Shown: one piece after another, positions 39,016-49,220 of the stretch
How positions within the stretch are numbered: position 1 is the stretch's first letter
How the letters are laid out: every line of letters begins with the position of its first letter
From: Prunus persica
Taxonomy: Eukaryota > Streptophyta > Magnoliopsida > Rosales > Rosaceae
Direction of reading: 5' to 3'
DNA length: 64,000 bases
Assembly (NCBI RefSeq): GCF_000346465.2
Contig: NC_034016.1
Coordinates: forward strand, 11,093,805 to 11,157,804
Translations under genes and position numbers: made by a program
Notes under the pieces: model-generated
Databases searched by the model: none
Seen by the model: only the letters and a program-made list of their open reading frames with translations
What the model was told of the DNA's origin: nothing

Positions 39016-42000
39016 TTCTTCTCTCTCTCCCTCTAACTCTCATGTCCAGGTCCTTGCCAATTTCTTGTCTACTCCATTGGCTTCTGGGATAGATGGCGAT
39101 AATCTGGGATGGCCATTTATAGCTTTTGATCTTGATCCTTCTGTGGTTAAGGTCAGTGAAATTTTCTATTTGTGTTGCTTCCTATGTTAGAGAGGATATG
39201 ATATGCATGAACATGATAACTCCTTTTCATTATATTAGAATGAGTAATACTTGAATAACTTGTAATAAAGCAAGTGAAATCATCTTATTAGCCATAATTA
39301 TCTGGTTGAAAAAGTCTGCATATTATAAATTTGATTAGAACTCTGATACATTGTCAGGTAGAAAGTACTATATTGTTTTACACACCCTGAGAAAGAAATT
39401 ATTTTCAAAAATGGAATTTTTCATAGTTAGTATTCTTGAGTAGTGGATTCTGATATAGCCCAAAAAAAAGTAATAGGTTTCGAGAATGTTGGAATATTTT
39501 TGTGAAGTATTTGGAAGAATTATAGTAGATTGCTTATATGCAGATTGAAATTTTTTACCCGGAAAGAGTTTATTGTTGTCATTTATTTTTCCTTAAACCT
39601 TATTCATTTTTTGGATTGACATTTGAAGGAAGTTTGGTATCTGCTTTTAAACTGTAATGGAAAATCAATATGTTTGTTACAAATCTTTTCTTCGTTTGGT
39701 ATGTTAAAGATAAACTGATACTTTGTTATGACATAATACTATTTAGTAACCATTTCATTCACAGGCGTCTAAAAATCTTGGTTTTCCAATTCTTTATGGG
39801 GATGGATCCCGTCCGGCAGTTTTGCAATCTGCTGGTATCTCTTGCCCAAAAGCTGTCATGGTTATGTACACTGCCAGGAATAGAACAACTGATGCCGTTC
39901 AAAGTCTTCGACTTGCTTTCCCTGCAGTAATGTTCTCTCTCTCATCCATTATACGCACATAGGATGTACACATACACTAGAAACATAAATATCCTTGTCT
40001 TATGAAAAAACAACTAGAAGACCGAAATTTTATCACGATTTCACAAGGAGCCACAACAAAGGGGAAAAATTGTTTGCATGAACTTGTGGAGTTTCAATAC
40101 TTGTCATTTGACAGAAACACTCTTGTATATATCAATCATGCTCTTTAATACTTACAATCAATGTTGTGCAATATTGGGCTAAAAGGCCATGTTTCAGACT
40201 GCTATTGCACTGAGTTTCTCTAGTTTTGGAATTTCATTTCAAAGGACATTCAGTGGTTTCGAAATGCATTTTCTAGATGAAGCCTGAAATTCTAATAGAG
40301 CAGTTGTCTTTCCTCTTCTTTTTAGTTATTAAAAGATTTCTGTATATGGTTTCCCACTGACTTTGATACATGTCTTTGTGTGTGCGTGTGTGGTGTTCTC
40401 ATTATGCATTAGAATGCTCTTCTACGTTCGTCTGGCTCCTGGGATGGTTTGGTTATACAGCATGCTCTGTGTCCTGTGAGATTCATAGCTTGGAGCTGAC
40501 TATCTTGGTCGGGTTTGAGTTTTTATGCAAGGAACTCAGAGTGAATAAGGGATTGAGCATATTATTTTGAGGGTTTCATTTATTTTTATTTTCTAAATTT
40601 GTTAAAAACTCAAAAGCATAGAGGCATAGTGAACAAGATATCCACCAAAACAACACAAGAAAAACATATATAACGAAATCAAGAACAAAACCTCTAACAG
40701 ATACAACTAAATCAGTGCCAAACCCACAAACAGAACACATCCCAATTTTACAGCAGCTTCCCGGTCTGACCATAGAATAAACTCGGAGGTTAGAATAAGA
40801 AAATATCACTTGTGCCTCAAGGAGTTTTTCAATGACCTTTCATTTGAAGGGAATTATAGAACCAATAAATGTGAATTGACATCCAATTCAATCTGAGAGT
40901 CCCAGTCCTTTCCTGCCATACATAGTACCAGCTCAAGTGCTGTGAAGGCTAAATTCGTTCCACTTAATAATTGACTTTAATTTTTGGATCTTAGATCATT
41001 TTCTATTCTGTTCAGATCTTAAATCCTTTTCTATACTCTTCCTCCTTGGTTTGAATGTCAATTTTATGGCGAAAATTCTAAATTTGCAGGTCCCAATTTA
41101 TGCCAGAGCTCTGGATCTCAAGCACCTTTTAGATCTGAAGAAAGCAGGTGCAACAGATGCTATTCTGGAAAGTGCAGAGGTATCAGATTAATTGATTGCG
41201 TTTGTTTGAATTATTGAATTTGACAAGTCTTTTTATGATGCAACTTTGTACCTGACTAAATATTTTAATTCATGCAGACAAGTTTGCAGCTGGGCTCTAA
41301 GCTTTTGAAAGGGCTTGGAGTTATGTCTGATGATGTGAACTTTCTCCGTCAGCTCTTTCGTGATTCCATGGAGCTGCAAGCTCAAGAAGGAGTGAGCAAA
41401 ACTGATGATAGAGAATTTAATAGTCTGAAGCCTATGCAGGTACTTGCAAGTATATTATTACCTGCACTGAAATTACTTTGTTTAATTTTATTGTTCATAT
41501 TGGTCTTCTGGATTCAGACCCGAACCTGATTGACAGCACCGTACCATACCATGCATTTTCCTTTCCCTTGTTGAAAATTATATTAGCTTTTCATTTTGAG
41601 ATGTTTGTGGATAAACCGATCTTTCAAGAATGACAAGCATTTTAAATGGATATGATCATCTACTTAATGTTTGAGACCAAAGAGAACTTAAATATTATGA
41701 GAAAGCTATGTTAAGTTTCGCTGAGGCCCGATTTTATCAAGACATCATTCATAAATTATTCACAACACTCTCTTTGAGTGATTTTTCTATTTAGAATTCG
41801 ATTTCTGAACTCATATGAACTGTCCATTTGGTTCTGCTAACATGCATTCCTTTCCCCTTAGTTCTCATTGTAATATCTTGTATAGTCATGGTGGAGGACA
41901 GTTTCAAGACGTAAACTTCTTGCAACTTCAACTTGAATTACTACGTTATTTTTACAATTGGTTCCATGTATATATTCTGGGTTTGCATCCAGTAGGAAAG

Positions 42001-42314
42001 GATGATCTACATAATTAATGGGTTTGCTTGACAAGGTGAGAGTTGCCGACTTGATTGAAGACGCTGTACCCGTTCCAGCCACGTCATTAGAAGGCGAATC
42101 ATGGGGGGAAACCAAGGAAGATAGTTCTTATATCTTGACAATTGAGGGGAATGTGGACGAAGCAAATCCCGAAAACAGTGAGCTCCAACAGTCTGAGCAT
42201 ACAGAAGAGGAAGGAGTTTCACATGGTGGCTTAGAGACAGAGAACGGTTTTGCAGTTAAATCACAAGATGTTGACGGATCAAACTCTTGTGTAACAACTA
42301 AAGATGAAGTGTAG
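30293..42314 (+). CDS. KEA3: K+ efflux antiporter 3, thylakoid K+/H+ exchanger
   Basis: Eighteen coding exons join in frame to 789 residues: 30293-30643, 30955-31056, 32087-32167, 33415-33516, 35453-35530, 36247-36315, 36529-36579, 37084-37197, 37285-37386, 37474-37608, 38061-38242, 38350-38485, 38809-38880, 39050-39151, 39765-39926, 41090-41179, 41278-41439, 42036-42314. KEA3 exchanges K+ for H+ across the thylakoid membrane and relaxes non-photochemical quenching when light drops. Seen: a plastid leader, a CPA2 membrane domain of about 12 segments (QDIAVVPLL, GAFLAGALLAETNFR, LSQGGEFGFVVFSLANR), then a stromal RCK/KTN domain with GFGQMGQ at about 519-525 and an acidic C-tail. RCK is encoded by separate late exons, so splice forms without it are possible. 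The family's usual length is just under 800. The least certain junction is the last acceptor (42035). Confidence 0.94.
31159..31186. repeat. (CT)n microsatellite in KEA3 intron 2
   Basis: About 14 CT units, lying 75 bp before the TRIM element. Confidence 0.85.
31261..31571 (+). mobile_element. TRIM (miniature LTR element) in KEA3 intron 2
   Basis: Two terminal repeats of about 71-74 bp (31261-31334 and 31501-31571) share TTGTTGG, CAACTTAAGCTTTTGGG, AATGGTT and TCTAACA. The second is well preserved and bounded by TGTTAG...CTAACA. A primer-binding-like TATTATCAGACCC directly follows the first repeat. A purine-rich AGGTGAGGGATGG precedes the second. The interior of 166 bp is non-coding. This is the layout of a TRIM element. 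No clear target duplication is visible. It is in sense orientation to KEA3. Confidence 0.75.
32639..32698. repeat. (GT)n microsatellite in KEA3 intron 3
   Basis: About 60 bp of GT repeats with one GCCTCT interruption, inside the 1.2-kb third intron between coding exons. Confidence 0.92.
38936..39015. repeat. (CTT)n microsatellite in KEA3 intron 13
   Basis: About 80 bp of mostly TTC/CTT repeats fill half of a 169-bp intron (38881-39049). They merge with the CT-rich tract that leads to the acceptor CCAG at 39049. Confidence 0.92.
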
Positions 42315-43236
42315 TGTAGTATAGGAGGAAAATAGTGTAAAGCTTGATTTTTCACTCCAGTGAATTCATAATTCCTTGAAGGTGTCAAAATCTAGTCTCT
42401 TTTGGTTGAGAGTAGCAATGTGCACAGGAACAAACTTGACTTTGTGAGAGGGCATCCAAAAGTTGTTTCTGGAAAAGTAGAGGGGGTGCTAATTCTTTTT
42501 ATCAAACCACAGACTTGTATATTGTTTTTTTCATTTTCTGTTAATACAAGAGAAATGTAAGTAGGAAAAATACATGGCCTATGTCAGTTCTAAGCTCTCT
42601 TATCATGTTCGTCATATAACCATCATCACTATGTTAGCAATGTGTCATATGGAGCCAGTAAAAGTTAAAACATTTTATTTTTGCCAAGTAGATTTAATAA
42701 TTACTAACAAAGAAAAGCAATTTAATATGGAAAAATTACTTTCTGCACGACCAGAAATTGCCCCCACCGGAAGCCATGGCAGCTGCAGAGCCCTCCCACA
42801 AACAAATCTCCGAAAATCACAACAAACCCATTTCATGGTTGCAACCAAATCCTCTGTTTTAAGTGTATAAACCCACCCATATCATAATTGTATGAATTTA
42901 CTTCGATCCTGTATTGATATCGATTCTATTCGACTGGGTAGCAAGCTCAGTTAATACGTTTTGACTAAGTTGGTAAACATGTATGCCAAAATGTGGGTTT
43001 AAAGTCAAGTTCTGTGTGTTGACATGAAGTCCACCTTCCCGGCTTCTCTAAAGTCTAGGGATCAGCCAACCAACTCCAACAATTCTATCATTTGCTGGCT
43101 TTTGAAAGTCCCTTTAAAGCCAACTATTTTCATAATCCAAATTGTAATTCTTTTCAGATCCATTCCATTTCCAGATCCATATACAATATTCTCATCATCT
43201 CAGGCTTGTTTTGTTTTGCTGTTGTTGCTGCTATAA
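42315..43236. other. KEA3 3' flank and NLR1 upstream region
   Basis: It holds the KEA3 3' UTR and the NLR1 promoter and leader. Blocks at 42375-42530, 42590-42665 and 42985-43060 recur upstream of NLR2 (48225-48350, 48490-48560, 48585-48625 and 49570-49615). The NLR duplication therefore took in DNA next to KEA3. W-box cores (TTGAC) lie at 42961 and 43019; these are short and common, so this is weak support for pathogen-responsive control. Confidence 0.6.
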
Positions 43237-46200
43237 ATGGAAGCAGCAGGCATAATTTTATCCCCTGCTTTGCAAGTGATCTTTGACAGATTGGCATGCC
43301 CAGCCTTAGAAAAGGTTGCTGATATCTGGGGTGTCGAGGACAACCGCGACAGCCTACGAGATGCCTTGATGAGGACTCAAGTTATTCTTCAAGATGCAGA
43401 GGAGCAACAATTAACCAACAAATCTGTTAGGCTTTGGTTGTCAAACCTCAAGAATGCTGCTTCTGATGCTGAGGACATTCTGGACTTGTTTATCGCTTCC
43501 CAAACCGTCATCCGCTTTAAAAAACCAGGTGCAATTTTTGGTTTTCCAATTACAACAGCCTCTGTAGCTGAAACACTCCACAGATTAGAAAAGAAGATAA
43601 ATGAGGGACTCTCGACATTTAATTTTAGAGAGCCTAGCTTAGAGCAAGACTGGCTCTTGCGTAGACGACTCAAATTCTTCACTAACAAGAGGGAGACTGG
43701 CTCTTGCGTCGTCGACTCAAAGATATATGGAAGAGATGATGAGAAAGAGAAGTTAGTCAAACTGTTACTATCTTCGGAAACATCCCAGGATGAATATGCA
43801 ACTTGTATACCAGTAATTGGTATTGGAGGAATTGGAAAGACAACTCTTGCTCAATTGGCATATAATGATGAGAGGGTACTCCAACATTTCGACTCTAGAA
43901 TATGGATTTTTGTTTCTGAGGATTTCAATGTCAAGACGATTATGAAGACAGCCATTGAGTGTGCAACAGAGGATGAATGCAAGTTGTCGGAGATTGAACT
44001 ACTTCAGTCTCGGCTTTCAAAATTGCTACAGAAGAAAAGATACCTGATTGTGTTAGATGATGTTTGGACTGAAGACCAGGATGATTGGGACAATCTAATA
44101 CCTTTGTTTACAGGGGGTCTTGATGGATGCAAAATCATTGTCACTACCCGCAGTCAAAAAATTCCATTCATGATGGACTTCCCGAATTCACCATTTTATT
44201 TAAATGGTTTGAAGGATCATGATTGCTGGTCTTTGTTCAAGCACCGGGCATTTGGACGAGGAGAAGAAGAGAAGTATCCAAATCTTACACGGATTGGGAA
44301 GGAGATTATCAAAAAAATTGGAGGTGTGCCATTAGCTGCAAAAAGATTGGGAAGCTCAATGCGCTTGAAAAGAGAAGAAAAACAGTGGTTATTTATGCGA
44401 GATTGTGAACTCTGGGAATTAGATGAAAGCCAACATAAAGTTTTCCCTGCCCTGATGTTGAGTCTATCACCACATCTTAGACAATGCTTTGCATTCTGCT
44501 CACTATTTCCCAAAAAATATGAGTTCAATAAGCACAAGTTAATTCATCTATGGATGGCAGAAGGCTTCATTCCAAAAGAGGGAAGCAAGCGACCTGAAGA
44601 CATTGGTGACGAATACTTTTCCGAATTGTTGTGGATATCTTTCTTGCAAGAAGTACAGCTACACGAAGGTGGAGAAACAATTGGATACAAGATGAATGAG
44701 ATCATTCATGATTTTGCACGATATGTTGCAGGAAAAGAATATGTGGTACTTGAACAAGGTCGGCCACAAAATTGGTCACCAGCAGAGATTCGCCACGCAT
44801 CTGTTGTTTATACATACGGTGCAATTACAATTCCAGAAACTCTATATGAAGCAAAACATTTGCGAACTCTCTTATTGATCGGAGATTCCGGCTTCTTAAA
44901 CATAGATAAAATTTATTCAAGTTTTGAATACTTGCGTGTGCTAGATCTCAACAACTGTGATCTTGTTGATTTGCCTAAATCCTTGAGTGGCTTCATGTGT
45001 TTGAGGTATCTTGACTTGTCTTACACGCTTATCTCCCAGTTACCTGAAGGCATGAAGTATCTCTTTTTTTTGCAGACCTTAAACCTACTTGGTTGCCATA
45101 ATCTTGAGATTTTGCCTTCTTTGGGATTAAACCTAAGACATCTGAACTTAAGTGGATGTGTGCGTTTGACTGGTATGCCTTCTACAATTGGATTGTTAGT
45201 TCAACTTCAGACATTGCCACTTTTTGTTGTGGCGAATAAGGAAAGGAATATTCAGCTGCAATATTTAAATCTTCATGGGGAGTTGAATATTACTGGCTTG
45301 GAGAATATTGAAGTTGCTTCTTCAGCGGAATTGGCAGAACTGCATATGAAGATAAATCTTGAGTCATTGGGATTATACTGGGGTTTTTTTCTGGGATTTA
45401 AAGATTCATTTGCCAAACCACCTAATGCCCCACCCGAAGTAGGTGTCTCAAGATTACATATAGCGCCGCAACCTGAACAGGTTATTGAAAGCCTGCAACC
45501 AAGCAAAAATCTGAAAAAGCTAGTTATAAATGGATATCCAGGAACCGAATTTCCTGATTGGGCTCTCCCAAATCTTATTGCCGCTGATTTCACCAACTGT
45601 AGAAGTTGTAAACATCTTCCAGCCCTTGGGGAACTTCCGCTACTTAAGACGCTTTCTTTGCATGGAATGCATGGCGTTAAGAGAATTGGTACAGAGTTCT
45701 ATGGTGACGGTACTGACATATGGTTTCCATCACTCGAAGAACTATCAATAAGTGATTTTGCAAACTTGGAAGAGTGGTCAAGTGCAAATGATGGAAATGC
45801 ATTCCGTAGACTGAAGAAATTAACTGTAAAGAGTTGCCCGAAGTTAGCACATATACCGCTACCTCAGTCCCTTCAACATTTGGAGCTGCGAGATTGTAAT
45901 ACTGGGATGATGCCCATGGCAGATTTAAGTTTGCTATCTGTGCTTATTCTTGACAAAATTCCAGAATTAGTGTCTCTCCCAGAAGGGCTCTTTGCATCAG
46001 CTAGTCTGTCTTCCTTGAAGATTTTGTCTTGCCCCAAGCTTCATTCAATGCCCTTGCATATGCAAAACCTTAGTTCTCTGAAATCATTGACCATTCGTTG
46101 GTGTGGAGAGCTGTCCTCTCTGCCACAAAGTTTGCAGAACCTTAAAGCTCTGGAGTCAATGGAGATTAGTGACTGTCACAGTCTAACATCCCTGCCAAAT

Positions 46201-46764
46201 TGTGGAATTGCAGGTTTGGCTTCGCTTCGAACTTTGTCCATTGAAAACTGCAGTAAACTAACTTCTCTGTCGTCTAGTTTGGAACATCTCACATTGCTTG
46301 AGCACTTGACTATCATGTACTGTCCAAAACTTGGTTCTTTTCCAGCCGGTGTGCAACACCTCTCCTCCCTTCGAAGTTTGATTGTTCTGAGCTGTCCTTG
46401 GTTTGATTCTCTGCCAGAAGGGTTGGAAAATGTAAAGACCCTGCACTGCTTGGAAATTAGTAGCTGCCCCAATTTAACAGCTTTGCCAGAATGGTTTGAG
46501 GATCTTGATTCTCTTAGATCTTTGACCATATATGATTGTCCTAATTTAAAAATGCTGTCACCGGGTTTCAAGCTGCTCACTAAACTCCAGCACCTCTCTA
46601 TTCAAGAATGTCCTGAGCTTGAGGAAAGATGTAGATGCGGTAGTGGTGAGGATTGGTCGAAAATAGCCCATGTCCCGCATAAGTACATTGGATCGCCTCA
46701 GGTCAGGCAGTCTGGAGATGCAAGCACGTCTGGCAGCTCTTCTATCCAAGCATCTTCTCAGTAA
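43237..46764 (+). CDS. CC-NB-ARC-LRR disease resistance protein (RGA-like), NLR1
   Basis: Single-exon gene of 1175 residues. CNL proteins detect pathogen effectors and trigger defence. An Rx-type coiled coil covers residues 1-130 (with SDAEDILDLF). NB-ARC spans about 165-500: P-loop GIGGIGKTT near 195-203, kinase-2 YLIVLDDVW near 269-277, then CKIIVTTRS, GGVPLAAKRLG and CFAFCSLFPKKYEF. Some 20 leucine-rich repeats run from about 530 to 1140, many with short L..L.I..C.KL patterns. A Ser/Gly-rich tail follows. Oddities: the MHD motif reads M486-N-E; four residues are missing before CFAFCS compared with NLR2 (LSLSPHLRQ against LSYIHLPSHLKQ); a 27-bp duplication lies in the CC-NB linker. AATAAA is at 46936. 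Open throughout, but activity cannot be assumed. Confidence 0.94.
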   Translation: MEAAGIILSPALQVIFDRLACPALEKVADIWGVEDNRDSLRDALMRTQVILQDAEEQQLTNKSVRLWLSNLKNAASDAEDILDLFIASQTVIRFKKPGAIFGFPITTASVAETLHRLEKKINEGLSTFNFREPSLEQDWLLRRRLKFFTNKRETGSCVVDSKIYGRDDEKEKLVKLLLSSETSQDEYATCIPVIGIGGIGKTTLAQLAYNDERVLQHFDSRIWIFVSEDFNVKTIMKTAIECATEDECKLSEIELLQSRLSKLLQKKRYLIVLDDVWTEDQDDWDNLIPLFTGGLDGCKIIVTTRSQKIPFMMDFPNSPFYLNGLKDHDCWSLFKHRAFGRGEEEKYPNLTRIGKEIIKKIGGVPLAAKRLGSSMRLKREEKQWLFMRDCELWELDESQHKVFPALMLSLSPHLRQCFAFCSLFPKKYEFNKHKLIHLWMAEGFIPKEGSKRPEDIGDEYFSELLWISFLQEVQLHEGGETIGYKMNEIIHDFARYVAGKEYVVLEQGRPQNWSPAEIRHASVVYTYGAITIPETLYEAKHLRTLLLIGDSGFLNIDKIYSSFEYLRVLDLNNCDLVDLPKSLSGFMCLRYLDLSYTLISQLPEGMKYLFFLQTLNLLGCHNLEILPSLGLNLRHLNLSGCVRLTGMPSTIGLLVQLQTLPLFVVANKERNIQLQYLNLHGELNITGLENIEVASSAELAELHMKINLESLGLYWGFFLGFKDSFAKPPNAPPEVGVSRLHIAPQPEQVIESLQPSKNLKKLVINGYPGTEFPDWALPNLIAADFTNCRSCKHLPALGELPLLKTLSLHGMHGVKRIGTEFYGDGTDIWFPSLEELSISDFANLEEWSSANDGNAFRRLKKLTVKSCPKLAHIPLPQSLQHLELRDCNTGMMPMADLSLLSVLILDKIPELVSLPEGLFASASLSSLKILSCPKLHSMPLHMQNLSSLKSLTIRWCGELSSLPQSLQNLKALESMEISDCHSLTSLPNCGIAGLASLRTLSIENCSKLTSLSSSLEHLTLLEHLTIMYCPKLGSFPAGVQHLSSLRSLIVLSCPWFDSLPEGLENVKTLHCLEISSCPNLTALPEWFEDLDSLRSLTIYDCPNLKMLSPGFKLLTKLQHLSIQECPELEERCRCGSGEDWSKIAHVPHKYIGSPQVRQSGDASTSGSSSIQASSQ

Positions 46765-48713
46765 GACACTTCTATTTCCTTGTCATTAATAATCTATTAT
46801 ATATCGTTATGGTAGATCATTCCTCCTGGTGTTGTCACTGTTGTGGTGTGCTTTTTTATTTTTATCTTTATACTGGATTATGTACAGGGCTGTTTTGAAA
46901 ATCCTCTGAGTTTGTATTGTATGGATATCAACATTAATAAAATTTCCATGTTACTTGTCTTTTTGATTTTTGATTCTGTTTATTTTTGTTTTAAATAATG
47001 TTTAGTCATATTGCATTGTTGTAGATTTTTGCTTGATAGTTGCCAATGCAAATTTGCAATGCAACAGCAGAGTCACCAAAAGATGTCACATGGACTTTCA
47101 AATTACTGAATTCATGAAAGAAAGTTGTCATAAAACTGAAAATCTTAGTGCTTTATGCCCTCATCAAATGCAAATTTTGAATAGTTTCTGCTTCGGAATG
47201 TGAGTTTTATATGTTTTGGAACAATTCGTTGGATCTTTGTTGCTTGAAAATCTAAGGTGGGTTCGTTTAGGTCCATATTTATCTGTGGTTAGTTTGTTGC
47301 TTGTTTGGCTTTAGCCTTTGATGGAATGTGATGAAATCTAACAGCAGGGCGGAAATTGACTTTTAAAAATAGTTCAAATGCTGAATTTTCTAAACAAGAG
47401 GTTAACGGGCAAATTTAAAGTATCAACCAATACGACAGTTTTCTTTTCATTGAATCACAAAGACAAACTTGAACAAGGAAGAATAGCATTGACTTTGGTT
47501 GCTGCTAGCTCAAGCCATAATTCACCGCAACCAAAGACCATTGCCATTTGCTTGCCCAGTTGGCCTGCCTCTGCCTCTTTCAGGTAATTCCTAGTACACC
47601 TTGCCCTCATCGTCAAGATTAAGTACTGTCAGTGTTCTAATCCATTGAAAAGCTTAGTGGAATTACAAATGTAACAGTAATTTTTAAATTTTCAGTTAAT
47701 AAAATGTCCAGCAAAATTGTTTTATTTTGCTATGCTTCTTCTCCTAGCTTGATGGTACTGAGACAGGAGAAACCAGCGGATCAAACTTTCTTTCTTTGTG
47801 GCTTTAGGTCCCCAAGTAGTGATTATTCTTTGCTTTCCTAGTCAAACATGGGGTGCTCTAAGGCTCCAGCCAAGAACAAGGACAGATTTTGGGTTCCACT
47901 CACCTTTTGTCCACTTACACTCCTTTTTGTTTTTTTAATACTTTTTATTATAACAAAAAAGGGAGTGTAAATGGACAAAAGAAGAGTGAGAACATATAAT
48001 TTCCACAAATAAAGTGTAAATGGACAAAATAGGAGTGAGAAAATCAGCTCCCAAGAAAAAATAAAAGGACAAAATAGTAGGAACGAACTAAATGCCACTG
48101 AGAAAATGGGGAAGAATCAGACAATTTTTTTCAAAAAAGACGAAGGTGCTTGGTTTTTCCTTGTCACTGATGAAGGTGTTTGGGGGTTTCCTAGTCAATA
48201 CTTGTCATCTGACAGAAACACACAATTCGTTGAAGGTGTCAAAAACTGGTCTGCTAAAATTTGTTTCAAGAAAAGTAGCAGGGGGTGCTAATTCTTTTCA
48301 TCATACCACAGTCTTGTATAATTTTTTATTCTATTTTTATATTTTCTGTCAATGCAAGAAATATAAGAAAGTTTTTGTTTCTTTTTCCTTTTGTTCCCCC
48401 CTTTCTAATTGTATGTTGTATCCTGAGTTTCAAGGTTGGTTCTTTGATGGGGTCTTGTGCAGAAGTCTCATTTTTCTTTGATGGGCTAATTTTACATGTT
48501 CGTCACATCACCATTACCATTATGTTCCCCGTGTGTCATATGGTTAGCCATTAAAAGTTAACTGGGCAGGAAGCTCCTTCAATGCATGTGTGCCAAAATG
48601 TGGGTTTAAAGTCAAGTTTCTGTTTTTACAGCTTCAATTAGTTACTCGTCCATGGATGAAAAACCTTTTTTTTTTTAATTATTATTTTTTACTTTTCTTC
48701 ATATGGGTTGCAG

Positions 48714-48851
48714 AAAAAACTCGGCCAGTGGCCTCAGGGAACTGGATCAGTACTTTGTTACTTGCAATGGCTTAAAAAGGATGACCCCTCACCGTACATT
48801 CGGCTCTTTCAGAGCCTCCATGATCGGTTTAAGAGTATTTCCATCAGTTAA
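48714..48851 (+). pseudogene. Captured exon-like fragment, source gene unknown
   Basis: An acceptor-like TTGCAG (48708-48713) precedes an open segment of about 45 codons to TAA at 48849. It reads like real protein (KLGQWPQGTGSV, then LQWLKKDDPSPYIRLF and SLHDRFKS) with balanced composition, unlike the AT-rich surroundings. I do not recognise the parent protein. It sits inside the NLR2 upstream insertion, which suggests capture of an exon by a mobile element. Confidence 0.4.
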
Positions 48852-48866
48852 CTCCTTGTCATGGCA

Positions 48867-48923
48867 AGGGGAGCCCTAGAGCAGCTACTATTCACGTAAA
48901 TAGTGGCTGCCCTAGCCCCTCTC
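48867..48923. repeat. Imperfect 54-bp palindrome
   Basis: GGGGAGCCCTAGAGCAGCTA pairs with a downstream TAGTGGCTGCCCTAGCCCCT around a short ATTCACGTAAA loop. Such hairpins are typical of MITE termini. Confidence 0.6.
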
Positions 48924-49079
48924 AGTAAAATGTGTTTTCAGCAGTTTAGGCTTACCATGACAAATACTATTCTTTTTTTTATTTTTTTCACAACTTTGTT
49001 TACTTAAATAATTAATTTGGATAATATTTTCGGATAAGACTTTTAGGTTCCTACGTGTCAATACTATTCATATCAAATA

Positions 49080-49220
49080 AGATTTTCGATTTCAAATTTC
49101 AGATACATTCAAAATTCAAATTTCAGATAAATTCAAAATGTCAAATTTCAGATACATTTCGAAATTCAAATTTCAGATAAATTTCAAATTTCAAATTTCA
49201 TTTGAATTTAAAATTTCAGA
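49080..49220. repeat. Tandem minisatellite, AT-rich
   Basis: About six imperfect copies of a unit like 'TTCAAATTTCAGATAMATT', 20-25 bp each. Confidence 0.75.
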
